Part shown: positions 18,981 to 26,921 of the stretch, piece by piece
Layout: the number at the start of each line of letters is the position of its first letter
Position numbering within the stretch: position 1 is the first letter of the stretch
Assembly (NCBI GenBank): GCA_022828135.1
Contig: JAJEJB010000035.1
Coordinates: 1 to 64,000, forward strand
DNA from: Acidimicrobiia bacterium
GTDB lineage: Bacteria > Actinomycetota > Acidimicrobiia > Acidimicrobiales > Aldehydirespiratoraceae
Length of the DNA stretch: 64,000 bases
Direction: 5' to 3'
The notes under the pieces: model-generated
What the model saw: the letters and a program-made list of their open reading frames with translations, nothing else
What the model was told of the DNA's origin: nothing
The model's database searches: none
Program-made: the position numbers and the translations under genes

Positions 18981-19991
18981 ATGAGCATTCGAGTGGGCAT
19001 CAACGGCTTCGGCCGCATCGGACGCAACTTCTACCGGGCCGCGCGGGACCAGGGTGCGGACCTCGACGTGGTGGCGGTCAACGACCTCGGGTCGATCGAC
19101 ACCATGGCCCACCTGCTGAGCTACGACTCGGTCCACGGCCGCCTCGGCGACGACGTGTCGGTCGACGGGGACGTGCTGAGCGTCGGCGACGACTCGCTGC
19201 GGGTCCTCTCCGTGCGCAACCCCGAGGAGCTCCCGTGGGGCGACCTCGGAGTGGACGTGGTGGTGGAGTCCACCGGCATCTTCACCAAGCGCGACACGGC
19301 GGCCCGCCACCTCGACGGGGGCGCGCCCCGGGTGCTGGTCTCGGCGCCGTGCTCGGGGGCGGACGCCACCTTCGTGGTCGGCGTCAACGACGACCAGTTC
19401 GACCCGGCGGTGCACACGGTGGTGTCGAACGCGTCGTGCACCACCAACTGCTTCGTGCCCATGGTCAAGGTGCTCGACGACGCCTTCGGGGTCGATCGGG
19501 GCCTGATGACGACCGTCCACGCCTACACCGGGGACCAGGCCCTGGTGGACGGCCCCCATTCCGACCTGCGCCGGGCCCGGGGGGCGGCCGTCAACATCGT
19601 TCCGACCTCCACCGGTGCGGCCCGGGCCACCGGGCTGGTGCTGCAGGCCATGCAGGGACGCCTCGACGGGATCTCGCTCAGGGTTCCCATCCCCGACGGC
19701 TCCATCACCGACTTCACGGCCAGGCTGGACTCCGAGCCCAGCGTCGACGAGATCAACCAGGCCTTCGCCGAGGCGGCCGCCGAGGGACCGCTGGCCGGTG
19801 TGCTCGACTACAGCGAGGCTCCGCTGGTGTCGGCCGACATCGTCGGATCCCCCGCGTCGTGCACCTTCGACGCCGGGCTGACCATGGCCATGGGCGACCT
19901 GGTGAAGGTCAACGGCTGGTACGACAACGAGTGGGGCTACTCGAACCGGCTGGTGGACATGGCCGCGATCGTCGGCGCGGCCAACCGCTGA
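18981..19991 (+). CDS. gap: Type I glyceraldehyde-3-phosphate dehydrogenase
   Basis: A 336-aa glycolytic enzyme that converts glyceraldehyde 3-phosphate to 1,3-bisphosphoglycerate with NAD(P). It has GINGFGRIGRNFYRA (residues 6-20), the active-site SNASCTTNCF with nucleophilic Cys (about 153), HAYTGDQ (about 180) and a C-terminal WYDNEWGYSNR. Length is typical. It heads the gap-pgk-tpiA-secG group, the usual order in Actinobacteria, and has its own leaderless-type promoter. Confidence 0.97.
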   Translation: MSIRVGINGFGRIGRNFYRAARDQGADLDVVAVNDLGSIDTMAHLLSYDSVHGRLGDDVSVDGDVLSVGDDSLRVLSVRNPEELPWGDLGVDVVVESTGIFTKRDTAARHLDGGAPRVLVSAPCSGADATFVVGVNDDQFDPAVHTVVSNASCTTNCFVPMVKVLDDAFGVDRGLMTTVHAYTGDQALVDGPHSDLRRARGAAVNIVPTSTGAARATGLVLQAMQGRLDGISLRVPIPDGSITDFTARLDSEPSVDEINQAFAEAAAEGPLAGVLDYSEAPLVSADIVGSPASCTFDAGLTMAMGDLVKVNGWYDNEWGYSNRLVDMAAIVGAANR

Positions 19992-20019
19992 GCGGTCGCG
20001 TCGCCGCATCGCCCGCTCT

Positions 20020-21168
20020 GTGCTGCCCGTTCCCTGCCTGGAGGACTTGGGCCCGCTGGAGGGCCGCTCGGTGCTGGTGCGTGTCGATTTCAACGTCCCG
20101 CTCGCGGGCGGGGGTCCGGGCACAGCGGCCGAGATCGCCGACGACCGGCGCATCCGGGCTGCGCTTCCCACGCTGCGCTGGCTGCTCGCCCGCGGGGCGA
20201 CCGTCACCGCCTGTACCCATCTGGGCCGCCCGGAGGGGCAGTCCGATCCCCGCTACTCGGTGCAGCCGGTGCGCCGGCGGCTGGCGGAGCTGGCCCCGGA
20301 GGTGGAGCTGCTCGAGAACCTGCGTTTCGACCCGGGCGAGACCGCCAACGACCCCGTCTTCGCCGAGCGCCTGGTGGAGGGCCATGACGCGTTCGTGAAC
20401 GACGCCTTCGGGGCGTCGCACCGGGCTCATGCCTCCATCGTGGGCCCGCCCCGATGGCTGCCGTCGGCCGCGGGCCGGCTGCTGGCCCGGGAGATGGAGG
20501 TGCTGGGCGGCTTGCGGGATGCGCCCCGGCGGCCGTTCGTGGCCGTGCTGGGCGGGGCCAAGGTGTCGGACAAGCTCGGGGTGATCGACGCGCTGCTGGA
20601 GACGGTGGATTCCCTGGTCATCGGTGGAGCCATGTGTTTCACGTTCCTGAAGGCCAGGGGGCACCGGGTGGGTTCCTCGCTGTGCGAGGACTCGATGGTG
20701 GAGCGCTGCGGCGAGCTGCTGGAGGGCGGCACGCCGATCCACCTGCCCTACGACCTCACCGCGCTGGGTCCCGGCGGGGTGCCGGGCGATCCCGGCGCGG
20801 GTGGGGAGGTCCGCCAGGTCGGGGCCGACGTGCCCGACGGCTGGATGGGTGTGGACATCGGCCCCGGGAGCGCGGCCCAATTCGGGGACGTGATCCACGA
20901 GGCGGGGACGGTGCTGTGGAACGGCCCGATGGGCGTGTTCGAGGATCCCCGCTTCGGAGGCGGCACCGGAGCGGTGGCCGCGGCCATGGCCGAGACCCGG
21001 GCCTTCACCGTGGTGGGCGGGGGCGACAGCGCGGCCGCGGCCCGCCGCTTCGGGGTAGACCGGGACATGGACCACGTGTCCACCGGCGGGGGCGCCTCCC
21101 TGGAACTGATAGAGAAGGGCGACCTGCCAGGACTGGCGGCGCTGAGAGGGGGAGTCAATGCCACTTAG
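20020..21168 (+). CDS. pgk: Phosphoglycerate kinase
   Basis: A 382-aa enzyme that makes ATP from 1,3-bisphosphoglycerate. Motifs: VLVRVDFNVPL (about 18), THLGRPEG (about 66), LLENLRFDPGE (about 97), FVNDAFGASHRAH (about 125), GGAKVSDKLGV (about 183), and the C-terminal GGGDSAAAARRFG and TGGGASLE. It is slightly shorter than the usual about 395 residues. GTG 20020 is 28 bp after gap. The end overlaps tpiA by 11 nt. Confidence 0.95.
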   Translation: MLPVPCLEDLGPLEGRSVLVRVDFNVPLAGGGPGTAAEIADDRRIRAALPTLRWLLARGATVTACTHLGRPEGQSDPRYSVQPVRRRLAELAPEVELLENLRFDPGETANDPVFAERLVEGHDAFVNDAFGASHRAHASIVGPPRWLPSAAGRLLAREMEVLGGLRDAPRRPFVAVLGGAKVSDKLGVIDALLETVDSLVIGGAMCFTFLKARGHRVGSSLCEDSMVERCGELLEGGTPIHLPYDLTALGPGGVPGDPGAGGEVRQVGADVPDGWMGVDIGPGSAAQFGDVIHEAGTVLWNGPMGVFEDPRFGGGTGAVAAAMAETRAFTVVGGGDSAAAARRFGVDRDMDHVSTGGGASLELIEKGDLPGLAALRGGVNAT

Positions 21169-21982
21169 ACGCAAAGCCTCGGGCCGCGACGACGGCTCGG
21201 CCGGCGGCCGCAAGCCGCTCATCAGCGGCAACTGGAAGATGAACCACAACCACTTCGAGGCGATCCAGACCATCCAGAAGCTGGCCTACGCGCTGAACAG
21301 CGACGACTATCGACATGTGGAGGTGTCGGTGCATCCGCCGTTCACCGACCTGCGCTCGGTGCAGACCGTTCTGCAGGCCGACGACGTGCCCATAGCGCTG
21401 GGCGCCCAGGACTGCCATCCCGAGGACGCGGGCGCCTTCACCGGCGAGGTGTCGGCGGCCATGCTGGCCAAGCTGGACGTGTCCTACGTGATCGTGGGCC
21501 ACAGCGAGCGCCGGGCGCTGTTCGGCGAGACCGACGAGGTGGTCAACGCCAAGGCCCGAGCGGTGCTGCGCCACGGCATGGTGCCCATCGTGTGCGTGGG
21601 CGAGACCATCGAGCAGCGCCGGGCCGGCCAGGCCCACGACGTGGTGTCCGGCCAGCTGGCCGGCAGCCTCGACGGCCTCGAGGCCGGTGTGGTCGCCAAG
21701 CTGGTGATGGCCTACGAGCCGGTCTGGGCGATCGGCACCGGCGAGACAGCGACGCCGGCCGACGCCCAGGACATGTGCGCCCATGTGCGGGCGCGGGTGG
21801 CCGACGGGTGGGGGAGGGCAGCCGCGGTTGACGTGCGCATCCAGTACGGGGGCTCCGTCAAGCCGTCCAACGCCCCGGACCTCATGGAGCAGCCCGACAT
21901 CGACGGTGCCCTGGTGGGCGGGGCCAGCCTCGACGCCACCGAGTTCGCCCGGATCGTCAACCACCGCCTGTACGCGGCGTGA
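21158..21982 (+). CDS. tpiA: Triose-phosphate isomerase
   Basis: A 274-aa isomerase of glyceraldehyde 3-phosphate and dihydroxyacetone phosphate. The catalytic Lys is in SGNWKMN (about 28), His in VGHSERR (about 112) and Glu in AYEPVWAIGTG (about 185); the phosphate-binding YGGSVKP (about 230) and GGASL are intact. It is about 20 residues longer at the N-terminus than most, with a basic Gly-rich leader; ATG 21158 overlaps pgk. No start codon close to residue 24 fits better. Confidence 0.95.
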   Translation: MPLRRKASGRDDGSAGGRKPLISGNWKMNHNHFEAIQTIQKLAYALNSDDYRHVEVSVHPPFTDLRSVQTVLQADDVPIALGAQDCHPEDAGAFTGEVSAAMLAKLDVSYVIVGHSERRALFGETDEVVNAKARAVLRHGMVPIVCVGETIEQRRAGQAHDVVSGQLAGSLDGLEAGVVAKLVMAYEPVWAIGTGETATPADAQDMCAHVRARVADGWGRAAAVDVRIQYGGSVKPSNAPDLMEQPDIDGALVGGASLDATEFARIVNHRLYAA

Positions 21983-22000
21983 GCACGGATCGCGCACTGG

Positions 22001-22006
22001 TAGCCT
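22001..22006 (+). promoter_or_regulatory. -10 box of secG (leaderless type)
   Basis: TAGCCT lies 7 nt before GTG 22014. Confidence 0.5.
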
Positions 22007-22013
22007 CGGGGCC

Positions 22014-22238
22014 GTGATCTGGTTCGTCGCCCCGCTGCATGTGCTGTCGGCGCTGCTGCTGGTGTTCCTCGTGCTGCTGCACAGCGGGAAGGGCGGGGGC
22101 CTGTCGGACATGTTCGGCGGCGGGCTCGGCGCCCAGGCGGCCGGCTCCACGGTGGTGGAGCGCAACCTCGACCGGATCACCGTGGTCGCCGCGCTGGTCT
22201 TCGCCTTCGCTTCGATCTCCTACGCCCTGATCATCTGA
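22014..22238 (+). CDS. secG: Preprotein translocase subunit SecG
   Basis: A 74-aa membrane protein of the SecYEG channel with two hydrophobic helices (residues about 3-22 and 53-73) and the conserved loop HSGKGGGLSDMFGGG followed by STVVERNLDR. GTG 22014 gives the normal length and has a -10 box 7 nt upstream. It ends the glycolytic gene group as in other Actinobacteria. The gap 22239-22301 holds only GC-rich sequence. Confidence 0.93.
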   Translation: MIWFVAPLHVLSALLLVFLVLLHSGKGGGLSDMFGGGLGAQAAGSTVVERNLDRITVVAALVFAFASISYALII

Positions 22239-22301
22239 GCGCCGATCGCGGCCCCCGAGCCCCGGGAGGGCGGGCAGGCTTGCAGTTGCCTGCGGTTGCG
22301 A

Positions 22302-22979
22302 TCAGGCCACCGTGAAGACCGCTATCAGGGTCGCGTGGTTGGGTTCATTGACATCGGCGTCCTCATAGCTCTGGCGCCGCTTCACGTCGAGGCCCTCGAT
22401 GACACCGTCGGCGGCGTAGCGCTCGAAACGGTCCCTGAAGCCGTTCGCCTCGAAGATCGCGGAGTGGACGCCGACAACGCCGCGGGCGCCGGGGCGGGCC
22501 ACCCGCAGGAGCTCTGCGATGCCGCCCGGTCCGACGTGGCCGTGGGTGAACACGCCCATGCTCACGATCCCCGAGTAGACCCCGCTGGGGATGTCGATGG
22601 GGCCGTTGAGGTCGGCCTCCATGAGCCGGCGGTAGACGGGGCTGCCGTCGGAGTCGGTCTTGCTGCGGGCCTGGGCCAGCATCTCCGGGGAGATGTCGAT
22701 GCCGTCTATGACCTCCACGCCGCGGCGACGCAGTTGCACGCCCACCAGCCCCGTGCCGCACCCCCAGTCGAGCACCGGTCCGGCGCCCGAGAAGCCCTCG
22801 CACAGGAGTTCGGCCGTGTTGCGGTCGGCGATGTAGCCCTGGGGAATGGTGAACTCGGACTCGTAGGTGGCAGCCCACTTCCCGTACAGCTCCCGGTTGT
22901 CGTCGGCGCTCTTGACGGCGTAGGCCGCTCTGAGAAGGGCCGCCCGATCGGCCTCCTGGGCTGAGTGCTCCCCGGTCAC
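22302..22979 (-). CDS. Class I SAM-dependent methyltransferase (paralogue A)
   Basis: A 225-aa methyltransferase with SAM motif I VLDWGCGTGLVG (about 70-81), acidic residue in DGIDISPEML (about 94) and a post-motif GVFTHGHVGPGG. It is a clear paralogue of the next gene (shared DDNR-LY--WAATY and YRRL-EADL-GPIDIPS). GTG 22979 is supported by TAGCGT 7 nt upstream (22992-22987 on this strand). The fold recalls WBSCR27-type small-molecule methyltransferases. The substrate is unknown. Confidence 0.82.
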   Translation of the reverse strand: MTGEHSAQEADRAALLRAAYAVKSADDNRELYGKWAATYESEFTIPQGYIADRNTAELLCEGFSGAGPVLDWGCGTGLVGVQLRRRGVEVIDGIDISPEMLAQARSKTDSDGSPVYRRLMEADLNGPIDIPSGVYSGIVSMGVFTHGHVGPGGIAELLRVARPGARGVVGVHSAIFEANGFRDRFERYAADGVIEGLDVKRRQSYEDADVNEPNHATLIAVFTVA

Positions 22980-22986
22980 GGACTAA

Positions 22987-22992
22987 ACGCTA
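22987..22992 (-). promoter_or_regulatory. -10 box of methyltransferase A (leaderless type)
   Basis: On the minus strand TAGCGT lies 7 nt before GTG 22979. Confidence 0.5.
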
Positions 22993-23095
22993 CCGGGCAG
23001 CGAAGTCGGGTCCTGAGACCGGCGGCCGGCCCCGACGGACGCCATCGGGCAGCCGCACTCCACTCGGACAGGACTGCGACGCGTGCCTGGCAACA

Positions 23096-23779
23096 TCAAT
23101 TGACGGTGAACACCGCGATCTGGGTCATGTGATCGGGCTCGCGGCCGTCGGCGTCCTCGTACATGGGTCGCAGCACCAGTTCCAAGCCGTCGACGGCACC
23201 GTCGACCGAGTACCGGTCGAGATGCTCGCGGAAGCCGTGCTCATCGAAGTGGGCGGCGTTGATCCCGATCGAACATGCTGCGCCGGGCCGGGCGATGCGC
23301 AGTAGTTCCGCCATTCCGTCGGGCCCGACGTGGCCGTGGGTGAAGGTGCCGGCGCTGACGATCCCGGCGTAGCTGTCCGACGGGATGTCGAGCGGCCCGG
23401 TCAGGTCGGCCTCGATGAGGCGCCGGTAGACGCGGCGGCCGTCGGGGTCGGTCCGATGCCGGGCCTTGGCCATCATCTCGGGCGAGATGTCGAGGCCGTC
23501 GATCACCAGGACGCCCAGACGGCACAGCGCTTCGCCTACCACTCCGGTTCCGCACCCGACATCGAGCACGGGCTCGCTCCGCACCGAGGACCGCCGGCTG
23601 AACAGCTCAGCGACCTGGCCGGCGTAGATGTAGCGGTTCTGCTCCAGAAAGCCGTCGTAGGTGGCGGCCCAGTTGGCGTAAAGGGCCCGGTTGTCGTCGG
23701 GCCCGTCCACCGAATAGGCCTCCTCGAGCCCGAATTCGGTCGCGCCCCCGGCCTCGCCCAGCCCCGGTTCATTCCCCAT
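23096..23779 (-). CDS. Class I SAM-dependent methyltransferase (paralogue B)
   Basis: A 227-aa paralogue of the 22302 gene, with motif I VLDVGCGTGVVG (about 73) and DGLDISPEMM (about 97). ATG 23779 (MGNEPGLGEAGG) has TACCCT 7 nt upstream on this strand. The longer upstream frame is Pro/Ser/Arg-rich and looks non-coding. Each copy has its own promoter, 116 bp apart, so the pair arose by tandem duplication and is regulated separately. The substrate is unknown. Confidence 0.82.
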   Translation of the reverse strand: MGNEPGLGEAGGATEFGLEEAYSVDGPDDNRALYANWAATYDGFLEQNRYIYAGQVAELFSRRSSVRSEPVLDVGCGTGVVGEALCRLGVLVIDGLDISPEMMAKARHRTDPDGRRVYRRLIEADLTGPLDIPSDSYAGIVSAGTFTHGHVGPDGMAELLRIARPGAACSIGINAAHFDEHGFREHLDRYSVDGAVDGLELVLRPMYEDADGREPDHMTQIAVFTVN

Positions 23780-23786
23780 CGGTCGG

Positions 23787-23792
23787 AGGGTA
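23787..23792 (-). promoter_or_regulatory. -10 box of methyltransferase B (leaderless type)
   Basis: On the minus strand TACCCT lies 7 nt before ATG 23779. Confidence 0.5.
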
Positions 23793-23891
23793 CCGGCAGC
23801 ACACAACAGCCCTGCGCGATCGTGAAGTCCCGGTGGGCGATCGCTAGCGAGCGGCCGCGTCCCGGCGGCGCTACTCGGGACGACCAGACCG

Positions 23892-24065
23892 CTAGGCGGG
23901 TTGCGCGGGGCGGCGGGTCGCCCACTCGGCGAGTTGGCGCCGGACCCGGTCGACGTCGTCGTGGCTGACCGGCCGTGAGATCGAGACGTTGTCGGCGTCG
24001 GCATTGACAATGAAGTCGAAGCGCCCGGCGTTGGTGAAGGCCGGGTCGCTGCCGTTGGTACTCAT
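23892..24065 (-). CDS. Small 57-aa partner of the DUF3467 protein
   Basis: The ATG at 24065-24063 overlaps the DUF3467 stop (ATGA) and has GGAGG six bases upstream. The product begins MSTNGSDPAFTNAGRFDFIV and ends in a basic helical tail VRRQLAEWATRRPAQPA. Composition, overlap and ribosome binding site all support translation by coupling. No family is recognised. Confidence 0.65.
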   Translation of the reverse strand: MSTNGSDPAFTNAGRFDFIVNADADNVSISRPVSHDDVDRVRRQLAEWATRRPAQPA

Positions 24066-24355
24066 GGAGCCTCCTTCGGTGGTCTGGGCGTGATGCGGCC
24101 GTGTTGCCGCTCGTAGCGGTCGATGTTGGCGGACATGGCCTGAACGATCGAGAACATGGCGCTGGTCGGGATCTTCATTCGAGCCACGACCAGCACGTCG
24201 TGGGCGTCGCCGTCGTGGGTGGGCGAGCGGTGCGAGGTGAAGTCGATCGTGAACTCATGGGGCGTATTCCATACGAGCGCGCCGTTGGCGTACGTGCCCC
24301 CGGCGGGAACGGACTCATTGAACGTGACATTCATGACAGTATCATCTGATGTCAT
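24062..24355 (-). CDS. DUF3467-family protein
   Basis: A 97-aa protein matching the DUF3467 pattern: an N-terminal strand pair with YANGALVWNTPHEFTIDF, then VLVVARMKIPTSAMFSIVQA and a basic tail. Members are small proteins of unknown role. ATG 24355 is set by TAGATT 7 nt upstream; an inner ATG (MNVTF) is the alternative. It is translationally coupled with the 57-aa gene. It is divergent from the CDF transporter gene across a gap with inverted repeats. Confidence 0.75.
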   Translation of the reverse strand: MTSDDTVMNVTFNESVPAGGTYANGALVWNTPHEFTIDFTSHRSPTHDGDAHDVLVVARMKIPTSAMFSIVQAMSANIDRYERQHGRITPRPPKEAP

Positions 24356-24362
24356 ATCATTT

Positions 24363-24368
24363 AATCTA
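24363..24368 (-). promoter_or_regulatory. -10 box of the DUF3467 operon (leaderless type)
   Basis: On the minus strand TAGATT lies 7 nt before ATG 24355. Confidence 0.5.
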
Positions 24369-24396
24369 CAGTGCCAACATCCTGTTATGCAACATG

Positions 24397-24415
24397 TTCC
24401 AGCGGGGCACTGGAA
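24397..24415. repeat. 6-bp inverted repeat between DUF3467 and CDF genes
   Basis: TTCCAG (24397-24402) and CTGGAA (24410-24415) flank 7 bp in the divergent gap. An outer AACAT/ATGTT pair lies just upstream. It could be an operator for either gene. Confidence 0.4.
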
Positions 24416-24473
24416 TAGCACACGCTAGGTTCCGGTTCGTTGATCGGAGAAGGCTGGAGGAGGTGGCGGCTGG

Positions 24474-25109
24474 ATGGTATTGACGAAGCCCACGACCAGG
24501 GCCGAAGCCGTCACCCGGCAGAAGTGGCTCACCGGAACCACGATCGGCTGGAACGTCGTCGAGGGAGTGGTCGCCATCGCCGCGGGAATTGCCGCGGGGT
24601 CGGTGAGCCTCATCGGCTTCGGCCTGGACTCCGGCATCGAAGTGTCGGCCGCGCTGATCCTGGCCTGGCGGCTGGCCCAGGAGCGCCGCACCGGCTGCAA
24701 GCAGGATGCCGACAAGCGGGCCCAGCGCCTGATCGCAGTCAGCTTCGCCGCGCTGGCCCTGTACGTCGGCGTCGAATCGGTGCGCGACCTGATGACGGCG
24801 GACCGGCCCGACGAGTCAGTGGTCGGCATAGCGATAGCCGCCCTCTCGCTCGTGGTCATGCCGCTCCTGGCCCGGGCCAAGCGCAGGATGGCCCCGCTGA
24901 TGGGATCCCGGGCCGTCGAGGCCGAGGCGAAACAGACCGTGCTGTGTGCCCTCATGTCGGGCGGGTTGCTGGTTGGGCTGTCCGCCAACGCGGCCCTGGG
25001 CTGGTGGTGGGCCGACCCGCTGGCCGGGCTGTTCATCGCCTCGCTGGCCGCCTACGAGACAGTGAACACTTGGCGGGCCGACTCCCTCGAGCACACCTGC
25101 TGCGGCTGA
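24474..25109 (+). CDS. CDF-type cation efflux transporter, membrane domain only
   Basis: A 211-aa membrane protein with about six hydrophobic segments. It keeps the cation diffusion facilitator layout: GWNVVEGVVAIAAG in helix 1, SLIGFGLDSGIEV in helix 2 (acidic metal site) and WWWADPLAGLFIA in helix 5 (DP motif). The C-terminal cytoplasmic metal-binding domain of longer CDF proteins is absent; it ends in a short Cys-rich HTCCG. Start ATG 24474 follows GGAGGAGG by 7 bases or so. The metal is unknown. Confidence 0.75.
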   Translation: MVLTKPTTRAEAVTRQKWLTGTTIGWNVVEGVVAIAAGIAAGSVSLIGFGLDSGIEVSAALILAWRLAQERRTGCKQDADKRAQRLIAVSFAALALYVGVESVRDLMTADRPDESVVGIAIAALSLVVMPLLARAKRRMAPLMGSRAVEAEAKQTVLCALMSGGLLVGLSANAALGWWWADPLAGLFIASLAAYETVNTWRADSLEHTCCG

Positions 25110-25158
25110 GCCAGGCCCGTGGTGGCAGGCATGCCCGCCGGTAGCATCAGACGCCCAC

Positions 25159-25246
25159 GTCGGAGTGGCGGAATTGGCAGACGCGCTAGCTTGAGGGGCT
25201 AGTGCCCAATATGGGCGTGGGGGTTCAAGTCCCCCCTCCGACACCA
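25159..25246 (+). tRNA. tRNA-Leu (GAG), CCA encoded
   Basis: Acceptor arms GTCGGAG (25159) and CTCCGAC (25236-25242) pair, followed by A and an encoded CCA. The anticodon arm CTAGC-TTGAGGG-GCTAG gives anticodon GAG. A long class II variable arm (GCCC-AATAT-GGGC) and the T arm GGGGGTTCAAGTCCCCC are present. This is typical of bacterial tRNA-Leu. Confidence 0.97.
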
Positions 25247-25346
25247 GCAACCTCCCTGGTCAGAGCCCAGTGAAGTGCTCCTGCGGGCGTTCTGAGAAAG
25301 CGGACCTGTCACCGGCAGGGACTCGGTCATCAACCACAAGAAGGGG

Positions 25347-25778
25347 ATGCAGACAGCGATGACTGTGACGACCACTAGCCACGTGAGCGAGGTCCCGGCA
25401 GCCCCTCCCGAGGAGGCTGCCGCGCACTTCGAGCGCCTCCTGGCGTTGGAAACCGACTGCTGGGACGTGCACGAGTCGATGAAGGACGGGGGCGGCGACT
25501 TCGTCCTGCTGCACGTCAATGGCGATCAAGCCGGCTTCGACGCCGGCCACGTTCCGGGGGCCACCTTCATGCACCACTCGACCATCGATGAGCAGACCCT
25601 CGCGCCCCATCCGGCCGGCACGCTGTTCGTGGTCTACTGCGCAGGACCGCACTGCAACGCGGCGGACAAGGCGGCGGCCCGGCTGGCGCGGCTGGGACGG
25701 CCGGTCAAGAAGATGATCGGCGGCAAGATCGGATGGCTCGACGAGGGCTTCGACCTGGCCGTGACGGTCAGTGGTTGA
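25347..25778 (+). CDS. Rhodanese-domain protein
   Basis: A 143-aa single-domain rhodanese-like protein. The active-site loop is VVYCAGPHCNAADKAAARLA (about 95-114) with the first Cys as probable sulfur acceptor. DAGHVPGATFMHH (about 66) is the usual rhodanese motif. The start has AGAAGGGG upstream. It may transfer sulfane sulfur or act as a persulfide carrier. It stands alone after tRNA-Leu and ends by overlapping the convergent toxin gene by 11 bp. Confidence 0.82.
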   Translation: MQTAMTVTTTSHVSEVPAAPPEEAAAHFERLLALETDCWDVHESMKDGGGDFVLLHVNGDQAGFDAGHVPGATFMHHSTIDEQTLAPHPAGTLFVVYCAGPHCNAADKAAARLARLGRPVKKMIGGKIGWLDEGFDLAVTVSG

Positions 25779-26106
25779 GCAGCGTCTTGACGACTGAGGC
25801 GACCTGGAGGCTCGCGCTGGAGTCGACCTGGCCCAGCCGGTGCACGAGGCGGCGGCGGTTGATCGATCGGATCAACTCGCACTGGGCGTAGCTGGTCTCG
25901 TCGAGACCCGTCTCGCCCCCCGGCTCGATCTCCACATGGAGCGAGAGCCCGCGCCGGGTTGTCGTCAGCGGCGCCACGATCACGAACGGGAAGTCGGGAC
26001 CGAACGTGTCCGGCGGCCCGAGAACGAGCGCGGGACGGGTGGTGGCGGGCTCGCCGGGGTACGGATCACCGAAGTCGACCAGCCACAGATCGTCAACCGA
26101 CGCCAT
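25768..26106 (-). CDS. MazF/PemK-family toxin
   Basis: A 112-aa protein with the MazF pattern: DLWLVDFGDPYPGEPATTRP at the N-terminus, then FPFVIVAPLTTTRRG and a C-terminal LIRSINRRRLVHRLG. MazF proteins cleave RNA and are inhibited by an upstream antitoxin. It overlaps its antitoxin gene by 14 nt and is translated with it. Length and residues look intact. Confidence 0.85.
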   Translation of the reverse strand: MASVDDLWLVDFGDPYPGEPATTRPALVLGPPDTFGPDFPFVIVAPLTTTRRGLSLHVEIEPGGETGLDETSYAQCELIRSINRRRLVHRLGQVDSSASLQVASVVKTLLNH

Positions 26107-26329
26107 CGGTCACCGACGTGGTCTCGGCATCGGCCAGATAGGACGCCCACGCTTCGGGGTCGCTGCGCAACTCGGCGATCTCGGCCGTCACCCGTCGGGC
26201 GAACCGCTGGCGCCGGAGCGCCTCGACGGCGTCCCGCACCGTGTCGATGAGCGAGGCGCCTGCGATATCGCTGAGCTCGACGAGACGGGCGTGGGTGTCG
26301 GTGTCGATGCGGATCGTCGTGGTAGCCAT
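26093..26329 (-). CDS. Ribbon-helix-helix antitoxin of the MazF pair
   Basis: A 78-aa protein with an N-terminal RHH-like DNA-binding segment (TTTIRIDTDTHARLVELSD) and an acidic C-terminal half suited to bind toxin. ATG 26329 follows TAGACT by 7 nt. It probably represses its own promoter with the toxin. Confidence 0.8.
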   Translation of the reverse strand: MATTTIRIDTDTHARLVELSDIAGASLIDTVRDAVEALRRQRFARRVTAEIAELRSDPEAWASYLADAETTSVTDGVG

Positions 26330-26336
26330 ACACCTG

Positions 26337-26342
26337 AGTCTA
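26337..26342 (-). promoter_or_regulatory. -10 box of the MazF-type operon (leaderless type)
   Basis: On the minus strand TAGACT lies 7 nt before ATG 26329. Confidence 0.5.
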
Positions 26343-26421
26343 CATTTTGCATGCATATCTATCTACAGCTACCCTGGCGTCGGTTCGGGCTCGATCACGG
26401 CCACGACTTGACGCCTCGCCA

Positions 26422-26919
26422 ATGCTGCGGGTTGTACAGTCGGCGGGCATTGACCAGGTCGAGCCGGCACAAGGGGGCATCACGAGCCAGCCGCGAGTGA
26501 ACCAGCACGGTGCCGAGATCACCGCGCCGCGCATCTTCAGCTGGGACGAGCTCGACGAGGTGCGCTGGGACGCCGAGGGGATCGACGCGCAGATCGTCAC
26601 CGGTGAGCACATGCACCTCATCCGGGCGGTCTACGAGCCGGGAACGACGTACGAGATGCACAGCCATCCCTACGAGCAGTTCAGCCTGCTGCTGTCGGGG
26701 CGCCTGCTTCTGACCGTCGGGGACGAGACCCGCGAGATCGGCCCGGGCGACGGCTGGTACGCGCCCGCCGACATGCCCCACGGGGGCCAGGTCCTCGGCG
26801 ACGAGCCGGCGGTCTTCCTGGACGTGTACTCACCGGCGACGACCGCGATCCTTCGCATCTTCGCGACCGCTAGGCCGGTTCCGGCCGGCGAGCGGGCCGG
26901 GAAGGGGCCGAGGGGTTGA
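26422..26919 (+). CDS. Cupin-domain protein
   Basis: A 165-aa protein with one cupin barrel: motif 1 YEMHSHPYEQFSLLLSGR (about 78-95; two His and a Glu-like position) and motif 2 PADMPHGGQV (about 120). Such proteins bind Fe, Mn or Ni and are dioxygenases, isomerases or sensors. ATG 26422 is chosen; a later start is possible, since the first 30 residues are less ordered. The stop is 2 bp before the PhyH start, so they form one operon. Confidence 0.75.
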   Translation: MLRVVQSAGIDQVEPAQGGITSQPRVNQHGAEITAPRIFSWDELDEVRWDAEGIDAQIVTGEHMHLIRAVYEPGTTYEMHSHPYEQFSLLLSGRLLLTVGDETREIGPGDGWYAPADMPHGGQVLGDEPAVFLDVYSPATTAILRIFATARPVPAGERAGKGPRG

Positions 26920-26921
26920 GC

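Noticed and set aside
18570-20207. 545-codon minus-strand frame across rapZ and gap
   Set aside because: Antisense shadow of two well-identified genes, with low-complexity product.
25159-25246. tRNA-Leu as attachment site of an integrated element
   Set aside because: No integrase gene and no direct repeat of the tRNA 3' end were seen in the window, so it is noted only as a possibility.
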